64,000 nucleotides of DNA, taken from positions 1 to 64,000 of the forward strand of contig CAZWPX010000026.1 in the NCBI GenBank assembly GCA_964636125.1. The letters are read 5' to 3'. The position numbers and the translations under genes were made by a program. A model generated the notes under the pieces. It did no database searches, had not been told where the DNA came from, and saw only the letters and a list, made by a program, of their open reading frames with translations. Origin of the DNA: CAJINA01 sp964636125. GTDB taxonomy: Bacteria; Desulfobacterota; Desulfobacteria; Desulfobacterales; CAJINA01. This document shows, piece after piece, positions 8,587 to 17,699 of the stretch (the stretch's first letter is position 1; each line of letters starts with the position of its first letter).

Positions 8587-9633
8587 TTATACGGCCTCTT
8601 TCAAAATAAATTGGACGAGCTCGGCCAGTTTGTTCTCCTCGGTGACAACATCCACCAGTCCGTTATTGATCACATTATGGGTTAAATTCGGGTAGACGCA
8701 GGTCTCGGCACTCTGCGCAATGGTAATGCCGGACAATTCACGAATCCGGGCAAATCCTTCAGCGCCGTCCTGGCCCATACCGGTCAGCAAGACACCGATA
8801 GCATGCTGGTCAAACACTTCGGCCGTGGAGGTGAAAAGCTGATCCAGGGGGTTGGCAGTTTTAGCGCTGACACACAGGTGGCTCTCACCACTGGCCGAGC
8901 TGTCGATGGTCAGGGTGTGTTCGTTGGAGCAGACATAACAGGTGCCCTGCTGTATCTGCAGACCGTCTTCGGCAACCGACACTTTCCAGGGCACACAATC
9001 GTCAAACCGCTGAACAAAAGACGGCAGTATCTGGGGCGAAATCTCCTGAACCACGACCACGGCCGCCGGCACTGTCGGCGGAAGCTGGGACAGGAAGCGG
9101 ATGACCGTGTTCGGGCCGCTCAACGTGGTGCCGATAGCCACCAGGTAGTCCAGTTGATTAAACCCATAGCGGTCAATGATGTCTTCGGTGGTATCGAAAT
9201 TTTCAAGACGGACCCTCCGTATGTTTTCCATGTGGACGGTCGTAGCAATCTTGATGCGGTCAATTATCTGCTGCTTGGCGTCGGCGATGTCTTCCGAGAT
9301 GGCCCCGGAGGGTTTGGGTACGAAATCGACCACGCCCAGCCGCAGCGCTTCAAAAGTGATACCGCCATTGCTGAACATCGAACTTAACACAACAATGGGA
9401 AGCGGAGATTCGATCATGATATGCCGGATGGCGCGGATACCGTCCATGACGGGCATGTCAATATCCAGAGTCACCACATCCGGTTTGAGCTCTTTGATTT
9501 TTTCCAGGCCTTCCAGTCCATTGCGCGCAACGCCCACAACCTCAATTTCCGGATCGGACTGGAGGATATCCTGTATCGCTCGCACCATGAAGGTCGCGTC
9601 ATCGACGACCAGGACTCTCATTTTGTCTTCCAT
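8587..9633 (-). CDS. cheB: CheB-like protein (receiver plus degenerate methylesterase domain), copy 1
   Basis: 348 residues. AAGGAG precedes the ATG at 9633. The receiver (1-125) keeps the acidic pair D11/D12 and acceptor D57 in TLDIDMPVMDG. The CheB_methylest domain spans about 160-345. In place of the catalytic GASTGG it reads IGTTLSG (Thr170 at the serine position). In place of QHM it has QEI (Glu197 at the histidine position). Only the GMGQDG aspartate of the triad remains. Demethylation or deamidation of receptors is therefore unlikely; it may act as a phosphate sink or scaffold. It lies between cheA and the parA-like gene. Confidence 0.88.
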   Translation of the reverse strand: MEDKMRVLVVDDATFMVRAIQDILQSDPEIEVVGVARNGLEGLEKIKELKPDVVTLDIDMPVMDGIRAIRHIMIESPLPIVVLSSMFSNGGITFEALRLGVVDFVPKPSGAISEDIADAKQQIIDRIKIATTVHMENIRRVRLENFDTTEDIIDRYGFNQLDYLVAIGTTLSGPNTVIRFLSQLPPTVPAAVVVVQEISPQILPSFVQRFDDCVPWKVSVAEDGLQIQQGTCYVCSNEHTLTIDSSASGESHLCVSAKTANPLDQLFTSTAEVFDQHAIGVLLTGMGQDGAEGFARIRELSGITIAQSAETCVYPNLTHNVINNGLVDVVTEENKLAELVQFILKEAV

Positions 9634-9719
9634 GTATGCTCCTTGCCTGTATCAGACCGGCTCTGTGTTCTTCCGGCAGCAATTTACGCTTCAGCAGCAA
9701 TTCAACGTCAACAGCCAGA

Positions 9720-12700
9720 TCAATGTACTGTCGGTGCGGCCAGGGCCGGCCTTTCGGGACGCATGGTATCAACTCTATGCACCATTTGGGCCCGACGGCG
9801 ATTTTTACTGCGAATGGTCATGTTGACCAGTTCGTAGACATCCAGGATCAGGGATATGCCGCCATCCCCGATAATGGTCGCCCCGGAAAAGCCATTTTTC
9901 TCCCGGAGATAATCCGGCAGAGGTTTAATCACCACCTCTTCCTGCCCGATAAGGGTATCAACAACCAGGCCCACATGCTGGCTACCGGCATTGACAATAA
10001 CAATAAAGTTTTTCCCGTCTTCCCGCCGGGATGACTGCATACCAAAAAGATCAGCCAGGCGCAGAATCGGGGTGGTTTTATCGCGCAGGTGAATCACTTC
10101 AACGCCTTCAATGGTGGTGATATCGGATTCAAACATCCGAATGGTTTCCTCCACTGAGGAAAGCGGGATCGTAAAAATGTCTTCACCTACCTTCACCAGC
10201 AGCGCGGCGATAATGGCCAGGGTCAACGGAATCTTGATCCGGATGCGCGTGTACTGGCCGGCCTCGGATTCGATTTCAATAGACCCATTCAGCCTTTCAA
10301 TGTTTTTCCGGACTACATCCATGCCGACTCCGCGCCCGGAGGTACGGGTGGTTCGCTCGGCAGTGGAAAAACCGGGGGTCATGATCAGGCGCATGAGTTC
10401 ACGATTGGAGAACCGTTTAAAATCCGCCTCAGTCGCGAGCCCGCCCTCGATGGCTTTGGCCCGAATTCGATTCAGGTCAATACCGCGGCCGTCATCAGCC
10501 ACCTCGATCACGATGTGGTTGCTTTCATGATACGCTTCCAGGGTCAGGGTGCCGATCTCCGGTTTGCCCATGGCGCGGCGCACATCGGCCGGTTCGATAC
10601 CATGATCGACCGTGTTGCGGATAATGTGGATAAGCGGATCCGAAATTGCCTCGATGATCATCTTATCCAATTCGGTATCTTCGCCCCGGGTTTCGATCTT
10701 TACCTGCTTGGTGGTATTGTGGACCAGGTCGCGCACCAGGCGCGGATACCGGGAGAAAAGCTGCGATATCGGCAGCATACGGGCCTTCATGACCCCTTCC
10801 TGGAGTTCGTTGGACACCCGGCCCAGGGCAACCGTCGCCTCGCCCAGGCGGAATGAAAATTCACGCACCGGCTTCAGCTCTTTCTGGGTCAGCCCCAGAT
10901 CCTCTTTCAGTTCCTGGTGAAGCCCCCTGAGATCGCTATATAACTGGGCAAAAAAGGCCCGGCTGACTACCAGTTCACCCACCTGGTTCATGAGGTAATC
11001 AATCTTGTCGGCATCTACCCGCAAACTCTGTTTGAATTTTTTCGCCATGGCCGGACCCACCTGCCCTTCGGCCGGTTTAAAGGGACGCGTGGTGGCTTTT
11101 TCTGATTTCTGCTGCGCAGCCCCATCACCCCCGGCAGCGGCGTCTTTCGAAGCCGCCCCACTCTTATCGGGCGACTGCCCGGCACCCTGCGCTCCGGTAG
11201 AAGCCTTGGAGGCCGGAGTCCTTTCGGATTCCCCTGTATTTTGTGCAGGATCGGCATCCGGCATTGCTTCAGCGGCCGATTCCGGGGCCACGAAATGTGG
11301 TACGGTTATGATCCCCTCGCCTTGAATCATCTCCTCGATAACCTCCAGCAGGGGAATATCATCATCACTGTCCTCGCCATCGGCCGGCAGGGATGCATTG
11401 AACGCGAAATTGAGTTTGTCAAAGAGGGCCAGGTCACGCGCAGTCTGCATCGGGGCATCATCTTCTTCCGCGGCGGCTTCCGTTTCCACAGCCGCGGCAG
11501 GGGCCTCAGCGTCAGGGGCAGTATCTTCTATGGCGTCCTCTAAAACGTCATCGGAGACATCTGCTGTGATGTCGGTATTTGGGGCCGGCAAGTTTTCCAG
11601 GCTCTCGGCGAGCTGGGGCAGATGGTTACAGATCCGGTCCAGGCTGCCATCCCAGAATTCAAGCGAAGCAAATTTACCCGCCGTCAATTGCTCCCTGGTG
11701 GCGATCGTCTGTGCCTGCAATTCGGCATAGAGCTCCCGCAGTTTGTCATACCCCATGTAATTGGCTGACGATTGGAGACTGTCCAGGATACGGATGCTGC
11801 GCTCGAGACTTTCAACCGCGGGTTCACCGGCGTCCGGCATTTCCATCTCCCGGGACAGGGCAGTGAGGCTGTCGGTGGCATGATTTAAAAATATTTCGAA
11901 CAACTCCTCATCCGAATCTTCATGACTGAAATCATCTCCCACTTCCAGATCTCCCGAAGCGGCTGGCTCGCTCGAGTCAGCTGTTTCAGCCGCAGCCTGG
12001 GGTTCACCTGTCTCTGCGCTCACGACAGCCGGCTCATCCTTCCGCAAGTTGTCGATGGTTTCCTCAGTTGTGCTCATCGGCCCATCGTCTATCGGGCTGT
12101 CAATGGTTTCTTGACCCATGGCAGCCGGTTCCTCGTCCAGCAGGGTGTCGATGATTTCCTCGCTTGCGGCCAGCGGTTCATCCTCCAGCAGTTCGTCAAG
12201 GGTCTCCTCCAGGTCACCGGTCGTCTCTTCTGCTGCTGACTCCGCCGGGGGGGCCTTGTGTATAGCCAACAGGCGGCCCTGCAGGGCCGTTAAAAACTGT
12301 GCAAAGAAGCCTATCGCCGGCGTCCCGCCGGTTTCCGCCGAATCGAGGGCTGTGTCAATCGCCGCCTGCCATTGATCGTAAAAATCAATCAGCTTGTCGT
12401 ATCCCATATAGTTTGCCGCCGAGCGCAGGGCTCCCAGATGATCCGCCGCGGATTTCAGAAAACCAACTATATCTTCGCGGGGTTCCGTTTCGGCCGGCAG
12501 GTTTTCAAAGGCCGCCATCTTATCGTTCAACTGCTCGGTGAAGATGCTCAACAGCTCGGAATCGCCCTCCTCCTCTTCGAAAATTTCTTGCGCCAGGAGT
12601 TTTTCGAGTTCCCGTGATTCCGATGGCGCCGGTGACAGTTCGGCCGCCGGGGCAGTTCGGGGAACCTCCTTCGCAACGGGTTCCTCCATCGTAACAGGCT

Positions 12701-13154
12701 CCTTCGGCGCCACTGGTTCCTCGGGCGTGGGCGGGGTTTCGGACGTTGATTCGTACCGGGGATCACGGGCGGCCGGGTCAATAATGGCCTTATCAATGGC
12801 GCTGCAAAGGTCATCTATGTTCGCCTGTTCGGTCTGGGTCGTCTCCAGGTCCCCGGTCAGGTCCGCCAGACGGTCTTTGGCTGCAATCAGGATATTGATC
12901 ACGTTTGATTCCTGCACGTTATCATCGCTGCGAATCTGCTCAAGCAGGGTCTCCAGTCGATGCGAAAGATCCGACATCCGCTCCAGGCCGACAAACTGGG
13001 CCGCCCCCTTGATACTGTGAACCGATCTGAAGATATCGTTGAGCAGTTCTTTTTTTTCAGGGTTCGCTTCCAGTTGAAGCAGGTTGGATTCCAGTTCATC
13101 CAGGTGTTCGCCCGCCTCGATGATGAAATCTTTCAGCAAAGATAGATCAGTCAT
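9720..13154 (-). CDS. cheA: CheA histidine kinase with two extra degenerate Hpt domains and a repeat-rich linker
   Basis: 1144 residues from the ATG at 13154, preceded by GAGGAGAA; an ATG 36 bp upstream lies inside the preceding gene. Order: Hpt P1 (about 1-110, phospho-histidine H46 in SVHSIKGAA); Pro/Glu-rich linker; a degenerate Hpt (about 197-300) with glycine at the histidine position; four 16-residue repeats (316-379); another degenerate Hpt (about 415-520) with aspartate at that position; acidic and Ala-rich linker (520-700); P3 dimerisation (about 703-800); HATPase P4 (NTVDHGIEP, DDGRGID, GRGVGMD); CheW-like P5 (about 985-1125). It phosphorylates CheY and the CheB-like receivers. There is no separate P2 domain of the enteric type. 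It is far longer than the usual 650-750 residues. Confidence 0.95.
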   Translation of the reverse strand: MTDLSLLKDFIIEAGEHLDELESNLLQLEANPEKKELLNDIFRSVHSIKGAAQFVGLERMSDLSHRLETLLEQIRSDDNVQESNVINILIAAKDRLADLTGDLETTQTEQANIDDLCSAIDKAIIDPAARDPRYESTSETPPTPEEPVAPKEPVTMEEPVAKEVPRTAPAAELSPAPSESRELEKLLAQEIFEEEEGDSELLSIFTEQLNDKMAAFENLPAETEPREDIVGFLKSAADHLGALRSAANYMGYDKLIDFYDQWQAAIDTALDSAETGGTPAIGFFAQFLTALQGRLLAIHKAPPAESAAEETTGDLEETLDELLEDEPLAASEEIIDTLLDEEPAAMGQETIDSPIDDGPMSTTEETIDNLRKDEPAVVSAETGEPQAAAETADSSEPAASGDLEVGDDFSHEDSDEELFEIFLNHATDSLTALSREMEMPDAGEPAVESLERSIRILDSLQSSANYMGYDKLRELYAELQAQTIATREQLTAGKFASLEFWDGSLDRICNHLPQLAESLENLPAPNTDITADVSDDVLEDAIEDTAPDAEAPAAAVETEAAAEEDDAPMQTARDLALFDKLNFAFNASLPADGEDSDDDIPLLEVIEEMIQGEGIITVPHFVAPESAAEAMPDADPAQNTGESERTPASKASTGAQGAGQSPDKSGAASKDAAAGGDGAAQQKSEKATTRPFKPAEGQVGPAMAKKFKQSLRVDADKIDYLMNQVGELVVSRAFFAQLYSDLRGLHQELKEDLGLTQKELKPVREFSFRLGEATVALGRVSNELQEGVMKARMLPISQLFSRYPRLVRDLVHNTTKQVKIETRGEDTELDKMIIEAISDPLIHIIRNTVDHGIEPADVRRAMGKPEIGTLTLEAYHESNHIVIEVADDGRGIDLNRIRAKAIEGGLATEADFKRFSNRELMRLIMTPGFSTAERTTRTSGRGVGMDVVRKNIERLNGSIEIESEAGQYTRIRIKIPLTLAIIAALLVKVGEDIFTIPLSSVEETIRMFESDITTIEGVEVIHLRDKTTPILRLADLFGMQSSRREDGKNFIVIVNAGSQHVGLVVDTLIGQEEVVIKPLPDYLREKNGFSGATIIGDGGISLILDVYELVNMTIRSKNRRRAQMVHRVDTMRPERPALAAPTVH
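12018..12209 (-). repeat. Four tandem 48-bp units inside cheA
   Basis: Residues 316-379 of CheA consist of four consecutive 16-residue units of the form E-E-T-I-D-x-L-x-x-D-E-P-x-x-x-x. The register is exact, with no insertions between units. The acidic charge of the units suggests a flexible, extended spacer between the two degenerate Hpt domains. Confidence 0.8.
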
Positions 13155-13164
13155 AGTGTTCTCC

Positions 13165-13884
13165 TCATGGGGCCGCCGCTGCTTCGCCATCCATGGCTGT
13201 CAATACGGCCGTGTCCGAAATCCGGACGTCATATAAATCGAAAGCTTTTACCATCTTGCGCATCTCCTCGACCTGCCGGCGCAGAACATCAACTTCTGCC
13301 CTGCAGTCTGCGACCATGGCCCCGTTACCCGGCTGCTTCAATACGTCAGACAGGCGTTCCAGGCCCTCGCGGTGTTCACCTGTATGGTTCCAGGTCAGCA
13401 GCAGGATTTCCTGTAAATTCATCGCCAGGTCGTTGATCAGTGTAGCGATCTTCGTGATTTCTGCATAGGCAGGCGTCGGCGGGATTCCTTCTAGCTGCCC
13501 GCCGGCGATCAATTCAGCACTGTGGCCCAGCTCGTCGATCGGTTTGGCCACCTTCCGGACAGCGATCAACATGACCCCCAGCAGCGCTGCAAAGAATACA
13601 GCCGCGGCAGCTCCCAGGCGATACTGGAAGTCACGCAGCACCTGTTGAACCGCAGACGTATCCAGACGGGGAGCTTGTGCAGCAGGCAACCCGGCCGTAA
13701 GACTGTCTACCAGCTGTTGCCGGGCGGCGTCACTTCCCGCCTGGTTAATCATAACGGCGCATACCCCCATCACCAGACCCAGGGCCAGCAAAAACAAGAA
13801 GATTGTTTTTCTCTGGAATCCGGTCGTAGCGGCAACCGGGTCGGTTGGGTTGTTTACACCTTGCAGATGATAATCGGCAGACAC
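13165..13884 (-). CDS. Inner-membrane HAMP-domain protein of the chemosensory cluster
   Basis: 239 residues from a GTG at 13884, chosen because AAAGGGAGATA precedes it; an ATG at 13932 in the same frame would add 16 residues but lacks a good ribosome site. Two membrane segments (about residues 28-47 and 86-106) bracket a periplasmic part of only ~40 residues. A HAMP-like stretch follows (VAKPIDELGHSAELIAGGQLEGIP), then helical and possibly coiled-coil sequence to the end. There is no kinase, methyl-accepting or output domain. It probably conveys or tunes a signal near the receptor array; that is inference. The stop lies 10 bp before the cheA start. Confidence 0.8.
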   Translation of the reverse strand: MSADYHLQGVNNPTDPVAATTGFQRKTIFLFLLALGLVMGVCAVMINQAGSDAARQQLVDSLTAGLPAAQAPRLDTSAVQQVLRDFQYRLGAAAAVFFAALLGVMLIAVRKVAKPIDELGHSAELIAGGQLEGIPPTPAYAEITKIATLINDLAMNLQEILLLTWNHTGEHREGLERLSDVLKQPGNGAMVADCRAEVDVLRRQVEEMRKMVKAFDLYDVRISDTAVLTAMDGEAAAAP

Positions 13885-13981
13885 GGTATCTCCCTTTGTT
13901 TGCCTTTCGGTTTTGTGGTTCAGGCTTAACATGACGCCATTCCAATATGCCCGGCCGCAAAATAATTGCGGCCGGCGGGGT

Positions 13982-14335
13982 TCAAGAATCGTCGATCAAT
14001 TGGAGGACCTCCTCCGCGTGATGCTTGCTGACAAACCCCATGGCCCCGAGTTGTTCAACTTCGCCCCGGTATTTTTCTTCGTCCAGATTGGACAGGAAGA
14101 TTATCCGGGCTGACTGATCGAGGCTCAGGATCTCTTTTGCCGCGGTAACACCATCCATGCCGCGCATGGTGATATCCATGGTCACGATGTCCGGCTGCAG
14201 CTCACGATACAGGGAAACCGCTTCCTGGCCATTTTTGGCTTCACCGACAATGGCATGTCCGGGCGGCGTCAACAGCCTTGAAATCATTTTGCGCATCATG
14301 GAGGAATCATCGACGATTAAAATACGTTTGGCCAT
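13982..14335 (-). CDS. cheY: CheY-type single-domain response regulator
   Basis: 117 residues, a lone receiver. It has the acidic pair in IVDDSSMMRKM, acceptor aspartate in DIVTMDITMRGMDG, the serine switch residue in IFLSNLD, and the conserved lysine in GFVSKHH. It accepts phosphate from CheA; its output target (flagellar motor, pilus or a cellular function) is not shown, since no motility gene is in the window. It sits between cheW and the HAMP protein on the same strand. Confidence 0.92.
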   Translation of the reverse strand: MAKRILIVDDSSMMRKMISRLLTPPGHAIVGEAKNGQEAVSLYRELQPDIVTMDITMRGMDGVTAAKEILSLDQSARIIFLSNLDEEKYRGEVEQLGAMGFVSKHHAEEVLQLIDDS

Positions 14336-14371
14336 CTTTTTAGGGTTCCATTTGGTCTGTGGTTATCCGGA

Positions 14372-14920
14372 TCACGCTTCCCCGGAGCTCTTTTCCGGCA
14401 GGCCCTTGGGGCCGGCGGACTTCATGTCTTTGAGCTTGCGGACCTCATCGATAAGTAAAATTCGATCAAAGTCCAGAATAATCAATAAATTATCGCCGAT
14501 GTCACACACGCCGTGAATATACTGGCTCTCGAGTCCGGCAACCACAATATCCGGCGGCGGTTCGATGGTTTTTTTGTCCACCTTTAATACTTCCGTCACC
14601 GAGTCGACGATAAAGCCGGTTGTTTTTCCATCTATCTCGAGAATGATGATCCAGGTATCTTCAGGGTTTATCTCAATAGACTCCAGCACCAGGCGTTTGC
14701 GCAGGTCAATGACCGGAATGATATTGCCACGCAGGTTGATGACCCCCTGGACAAAAACCGGTGCATTCGGGACGGTGGCAATCTTCGCCGAGCGGATAAT
14801 CTCCTGCACCATCAGGATGTTCACTCCGAAGAGTTCCTTGCCGATGGTAAAACCAACCAGCTGCATGAGATAATCTGTTTCATAATTTTGTTGTGCCGCG
14901 GAGGCGGTTGTTTGATTCAT
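14372..14920 (-). CDS. cheW: CheW coupling protein
   Basis: 182 residues. The CheW fold spans about 16-160, with FTIGKELFGVNILMVQEI at the first strands, the ligand loop around VINLRGNIIPVIDLRKRL, and FIVDSVTEVLKV. It bridges the methyl-accepting protein and CheA. GGGAGATA precedes the ATG. The C-terminal ~20 residues are charged and not part of the fold. It follows the MCP gene after 131 bp, a spacer that contains a small CCCCGC/GCGGGG hairpin at about 15014-15030 without a T-run. Confidence 0.95.
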   Translation of the reverse strand: MNQTTASAAQQNYETDYLMQLVGFTIGKELFGVNILMVQEIIRSAKIATVPNAPVFVQGVINLRGNIIPVIDLRKRLVLESIEINPEDTWIIILEIDGKTTGFIVDSVTEVLKVDKKTIEPPPDIVVAGLESQYIHGVCDIGDNLLIILDFDRILLIDEVRKLKDMKSAGPKGLPEKSSGEA

Positions 14921-15051
14921 TGCGTATCTCCCATAACGGATAGTTGAGGGTCGTACAGTTGTTGCTACGTTCGTTTCACCTCAAAACCACGGCCTGCAGG
15001 GCATTCACACCCACCCCGCAGACCGCGGGGATTGTACTTGAACAGCATCAT

Positions 15052-17682
15052 CTAAGAGGTGAAGGAGCTCACCGAAGGGCCGCTGCCATTGCCCCGGATC
15101 TTGAACTGCTCCACCTGTTCGGTGAGGCTCTTGGAGAGCGACTGCAGTTCTTCGGTGATCTGGACGACATTGCCGGCACCTTCCACTGTCTGCAGGGCTC
15201 CCTGGGCCGACTCCTCGGTTGCTTCCGTGAGACGCCTGGCCCGCTGGGCCTGGAGGGATGTCATTTCCTGCATCTTTTCAGTACGCTTCACAATACCTTC
15301 CATCTCTTCACCCACGGACCCGGCCGCCTGGCTCGATTCTTCGATGAACTGCTCGATCTCGTTGGCCTTTGCAACCAGCGCATCGAGGGCGTTCTTGGCC
15401 GCCATACGGCGTTCACCCTGCTGCCCGGCCATTTCACCGATCTGTTCGGCGAGTGTGTTCAGCTCTTCCATCATGATGTTCACTTCCTGGAAGTTGTTCG
15501 ACAGGGCGTCGGTTTTTTCGGTAATGGCCTCAATGGCCTCCATGTTGACCTGGCCATTTTCCGCGATCTGCTGGAGTGCCGCCTGGGATTTATCCGTCAA
15601 CTGGGTTCCTTCCCGGACGTTTTCAGTCGAGGCCTTGATCAGCTGGGTAATCTCCTTGGCCGCTTCGGATGACCGCTGGGCCAGCTTTCCAACTTCGTCG
15701 GCAACAACGGCAAAGCCCTTGCCATGCTCACCGGCACGCGCGGCCTCAATGGCCGCGTTAAGGGCCAGCAAGTTGGTCTGTTCGGCGATTTCCGTGATCA
15801 CCTCGATAATCTCGGAGATCTGGGTGGAAGACTCACTAATCGCCCCCATACCCTGTACGGTGGCATTTACTGAGCGGGCCCCCTCTTCAGCAGCGCTAAG
15901 CACGTTCTTGCCCTGCTCGGCCGAATCAGCCGCTGTCTGGGTCATTTCCGCCACGAGCTGGGCAATACGCCCCATGGCCTCGGTAACCTTTTCGACCGCT
16001 TGCCCCTGACTTTGGGCGGCCGACACAACCATCCCGCCGGTTTCACCCATGGCTTCCACGCGGCCGGAAGCAACATTGGCTTCCTCCACCTGGGCCTCAG
16101 AGGCCTGGGCCACCTGGGTCATTTTACCCAAGAGGTCATCCAGACTCTCTCTTGATTCCTGGGCAACCTGCGCCTGTTCTGTAGAAAACGTCGCCACTTC
16201 ACCGGCCGTACCGCCCATGTCCTGTACCGTTTCAAGAATTTCAGTGGATCGTTTCTGCTCCTCTGTGGCCCGGTCCCTGTTGTCCGAGGCTCTCTGGGCC
16301 ACGTCATCGGCAAAAGTGGCAACCCCGGAGGCCGAAGAATCCACAACCTTAAAGGAGCTGTTAAGGGCATCGATCATTTCATTGAAGTCGCCGGCCATGC
16401 TGCCGATTTCGTCCTTGCTCTGTACGGGGACACTCATACGCAGGTCACGTTCAGAAGCAATCTGGCGAATAATCACGGCAATGGAGGCAATCGGGTTGGT
16501 AATCCCCCGGGCGACCAGCAGCCAGATAAATGCGCCAACGACCAGGGATACACCGGCCACAATCATCAGGATGTTGTTGGTGCGCTTGTTGGCAGCATCC
16601 ATCCGGTTGGTACTGGCCAGAAACTCATGCTCGTAGGAACCGGCACCGATGATCCAGTCCCAGGGTGCGAAATAGACCAGCCGGGCAACTTTGTCCCTGG
16701 CGACGGGATCGCCCGGGTTTTTCCAGGGATAGCGCTGTTCGGCAAACTCACCCTTGCGCAGGCCAGTACTCTTCTTGATGATTTCGCGGATAAAGAGGTT
16801 GCCTCCCGAGTCTTTGGCATCGATAATCAGCTCACCGTCACGCTGTCCTTTGTTGGAAATGACATAGTGGCCTTCGCTATCAAGCACGTAGACATAGCCG
16901 GTCTTACCGACCTTAATGTTCATGACTGCATCTCGTAGCCCGCCGGTTGGCTCCTCCGGAATGCCGACCTGAAGAACACCTGCGATTTGATTATCGACCC
17001 GCAGCGGCTCATAGACGGTAAGGTAGCGCTTGCCGGCAATGGTGGCCCGGTTAATATAGGTTTGCCCCTGGAATATGGCTGACATGACCGGGTTCGGTTT
17101 CCCATCCGGGGTAATCCTGGGAAGATATGTGCCGGTAACACGGGTCCCGCTGTTTGTAGCAACGGTGGTGGCCACCCGCAGCATGTCGCCGGCTGCATTC
17201 ATTTTCTGGAAAACGGTGCACAGGGCCCCGGGTGCCACCTCTTTCAAATCATCCACAACCGGGACATATTGAGCCAGATCATTGACCTGGCCGAACCAGC
17301 GCTCACCAATCGCAAGCTGGGGCAGTTCGACACTTGTGCCGGTCTGGGAGAACTGGTTGCGGGCCTGCCAGGACACATTGCCCTCAATGTAACCAATGCC
17401 GCCCTGGTCCTTTATAAACTTACGGGCTATGGCCAGATGCTTCAACAGCACCTTTTGGAGCAATTTATTCTGTGCCTCACACATGGCATACACGTTCGCC
17501 GCGATGTGGTCGAGGTCCGTATAGGCCAGCTTCAAGCTCTCCACCTGGCCTATTTCCTGGATTTCCTGGCTGTTGATGTACGCCGTGGCACCAAAGACAA
17601 TCAGTGGCACCGCCGTCATCGTCATACCTACCAATAGGAATTTTGTCCTGAGATTCAGGTCTTTGAAAAGTTGTCTAATCAT
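15052..17682 (-). CDS. Methyl-accepting chemotaxis protein with periplasmic Cache-type sensor
   Basis: 876 residues from the ATG at 17682, preceded by GGAGGACACG; an ATG 15 bp upstream would place this Shine-Dalgarno inside the gene. Membrane segments lie at about 14-34 and 365-385. The ~330-residue periplasmic part fits a Cache_3-Cache_2 (single-Cache fusion) sensor: a long N-terminal helix, VPVVDDLKEVAPGALCTVFQ, then GKTGYVYVLDSEGHYVISN. A HAMP domain follows, then a signalling hairpin with tip EQTNLLALNAAIEAARAGE. The C-terminus lacks the NWETF-type pentapeptide for CheR/CheB tethering. The ligand is probably a small organic acid (inference). Confidence 0.93.
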   Translation of the reverse strand: MIRQLFKDLNLRTKFLLVGMTMTAVPLIVFGATAYINSQEIQEIGQVESLKLAYTDLDHIAANVYAMCEAQNKLLQKVLLKHLAIARKFIKDQGGIGYIEGNVSWQARNQFSQTGTSVELPQLAIGERWFGQVNDLAQYVPVVDDLKEVAPGALCTVFQKMNAAGDMLRVATTVATNSGTRVTGTYLPRITPDGKPNPVMSAIFQGQTYINRATIAGKRYLTVYEPLRVDNQIAGVLQVGIPEEPTGGLRDAVMNIKVGKTGYVYVLDSEGHYVISNKGQRDGELIIDAKDSGGNLFIREIIKKSTGLRKGEFAEQRYPWKNPGDPVARDKVARLVYFAPWDWIIGAGSYEHEFLASTNRMDAANKRTNNILMIVAGVSLVVGAFIWLLVARGITNPIASIAVIIRQIASERDLRMSVPVQSKDEIGSMAGDFNEMIDALNSSFKVVDSSASGVATFADDVAQRASDNRDRATEEQKRSTEILETVQDMGGTAGEVATFSTEQAQVAQESRESLDDLLGKMTQVAQASEAQVEEANVASGRVEAMGETGGMVVSAAQSQGQAVEKVTEAMGRIAQLVAEMTQTAADSAEQGKNVLSAAEEGARSVNATVQGMGAISESSTQISEIIEVITEIAEQTNLLALNAAIEAARAGEHGKGFAVVADEVGKLAQRSSEAAKEITQLIKASTENVREGTQLTDKSQAALQQIAENGQVNMEAIEAITEKTDALSNNFQEVNIMMEELNTLAEQIGEMAGQQGERRMAAKNALDALVAKANEIEQFIEESSQAAGSVGEEMEGIVKRTEKMQEMTSLQAQRARRLTEATEESAQGALQTVEGAGNVVQITEELQSLSKSLTEQVEQFKIRGNGSGPSVSSFTS

Positions 17683-17699
17683 ACTCGTGTCCTCCATTA

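Noticed and set aside
15014..15030. Terminator between the MCP and cheW genes
   Set aside because: CCCCGC/GCGGGG hairpin has only six pairs and no T-run on the coding strand.
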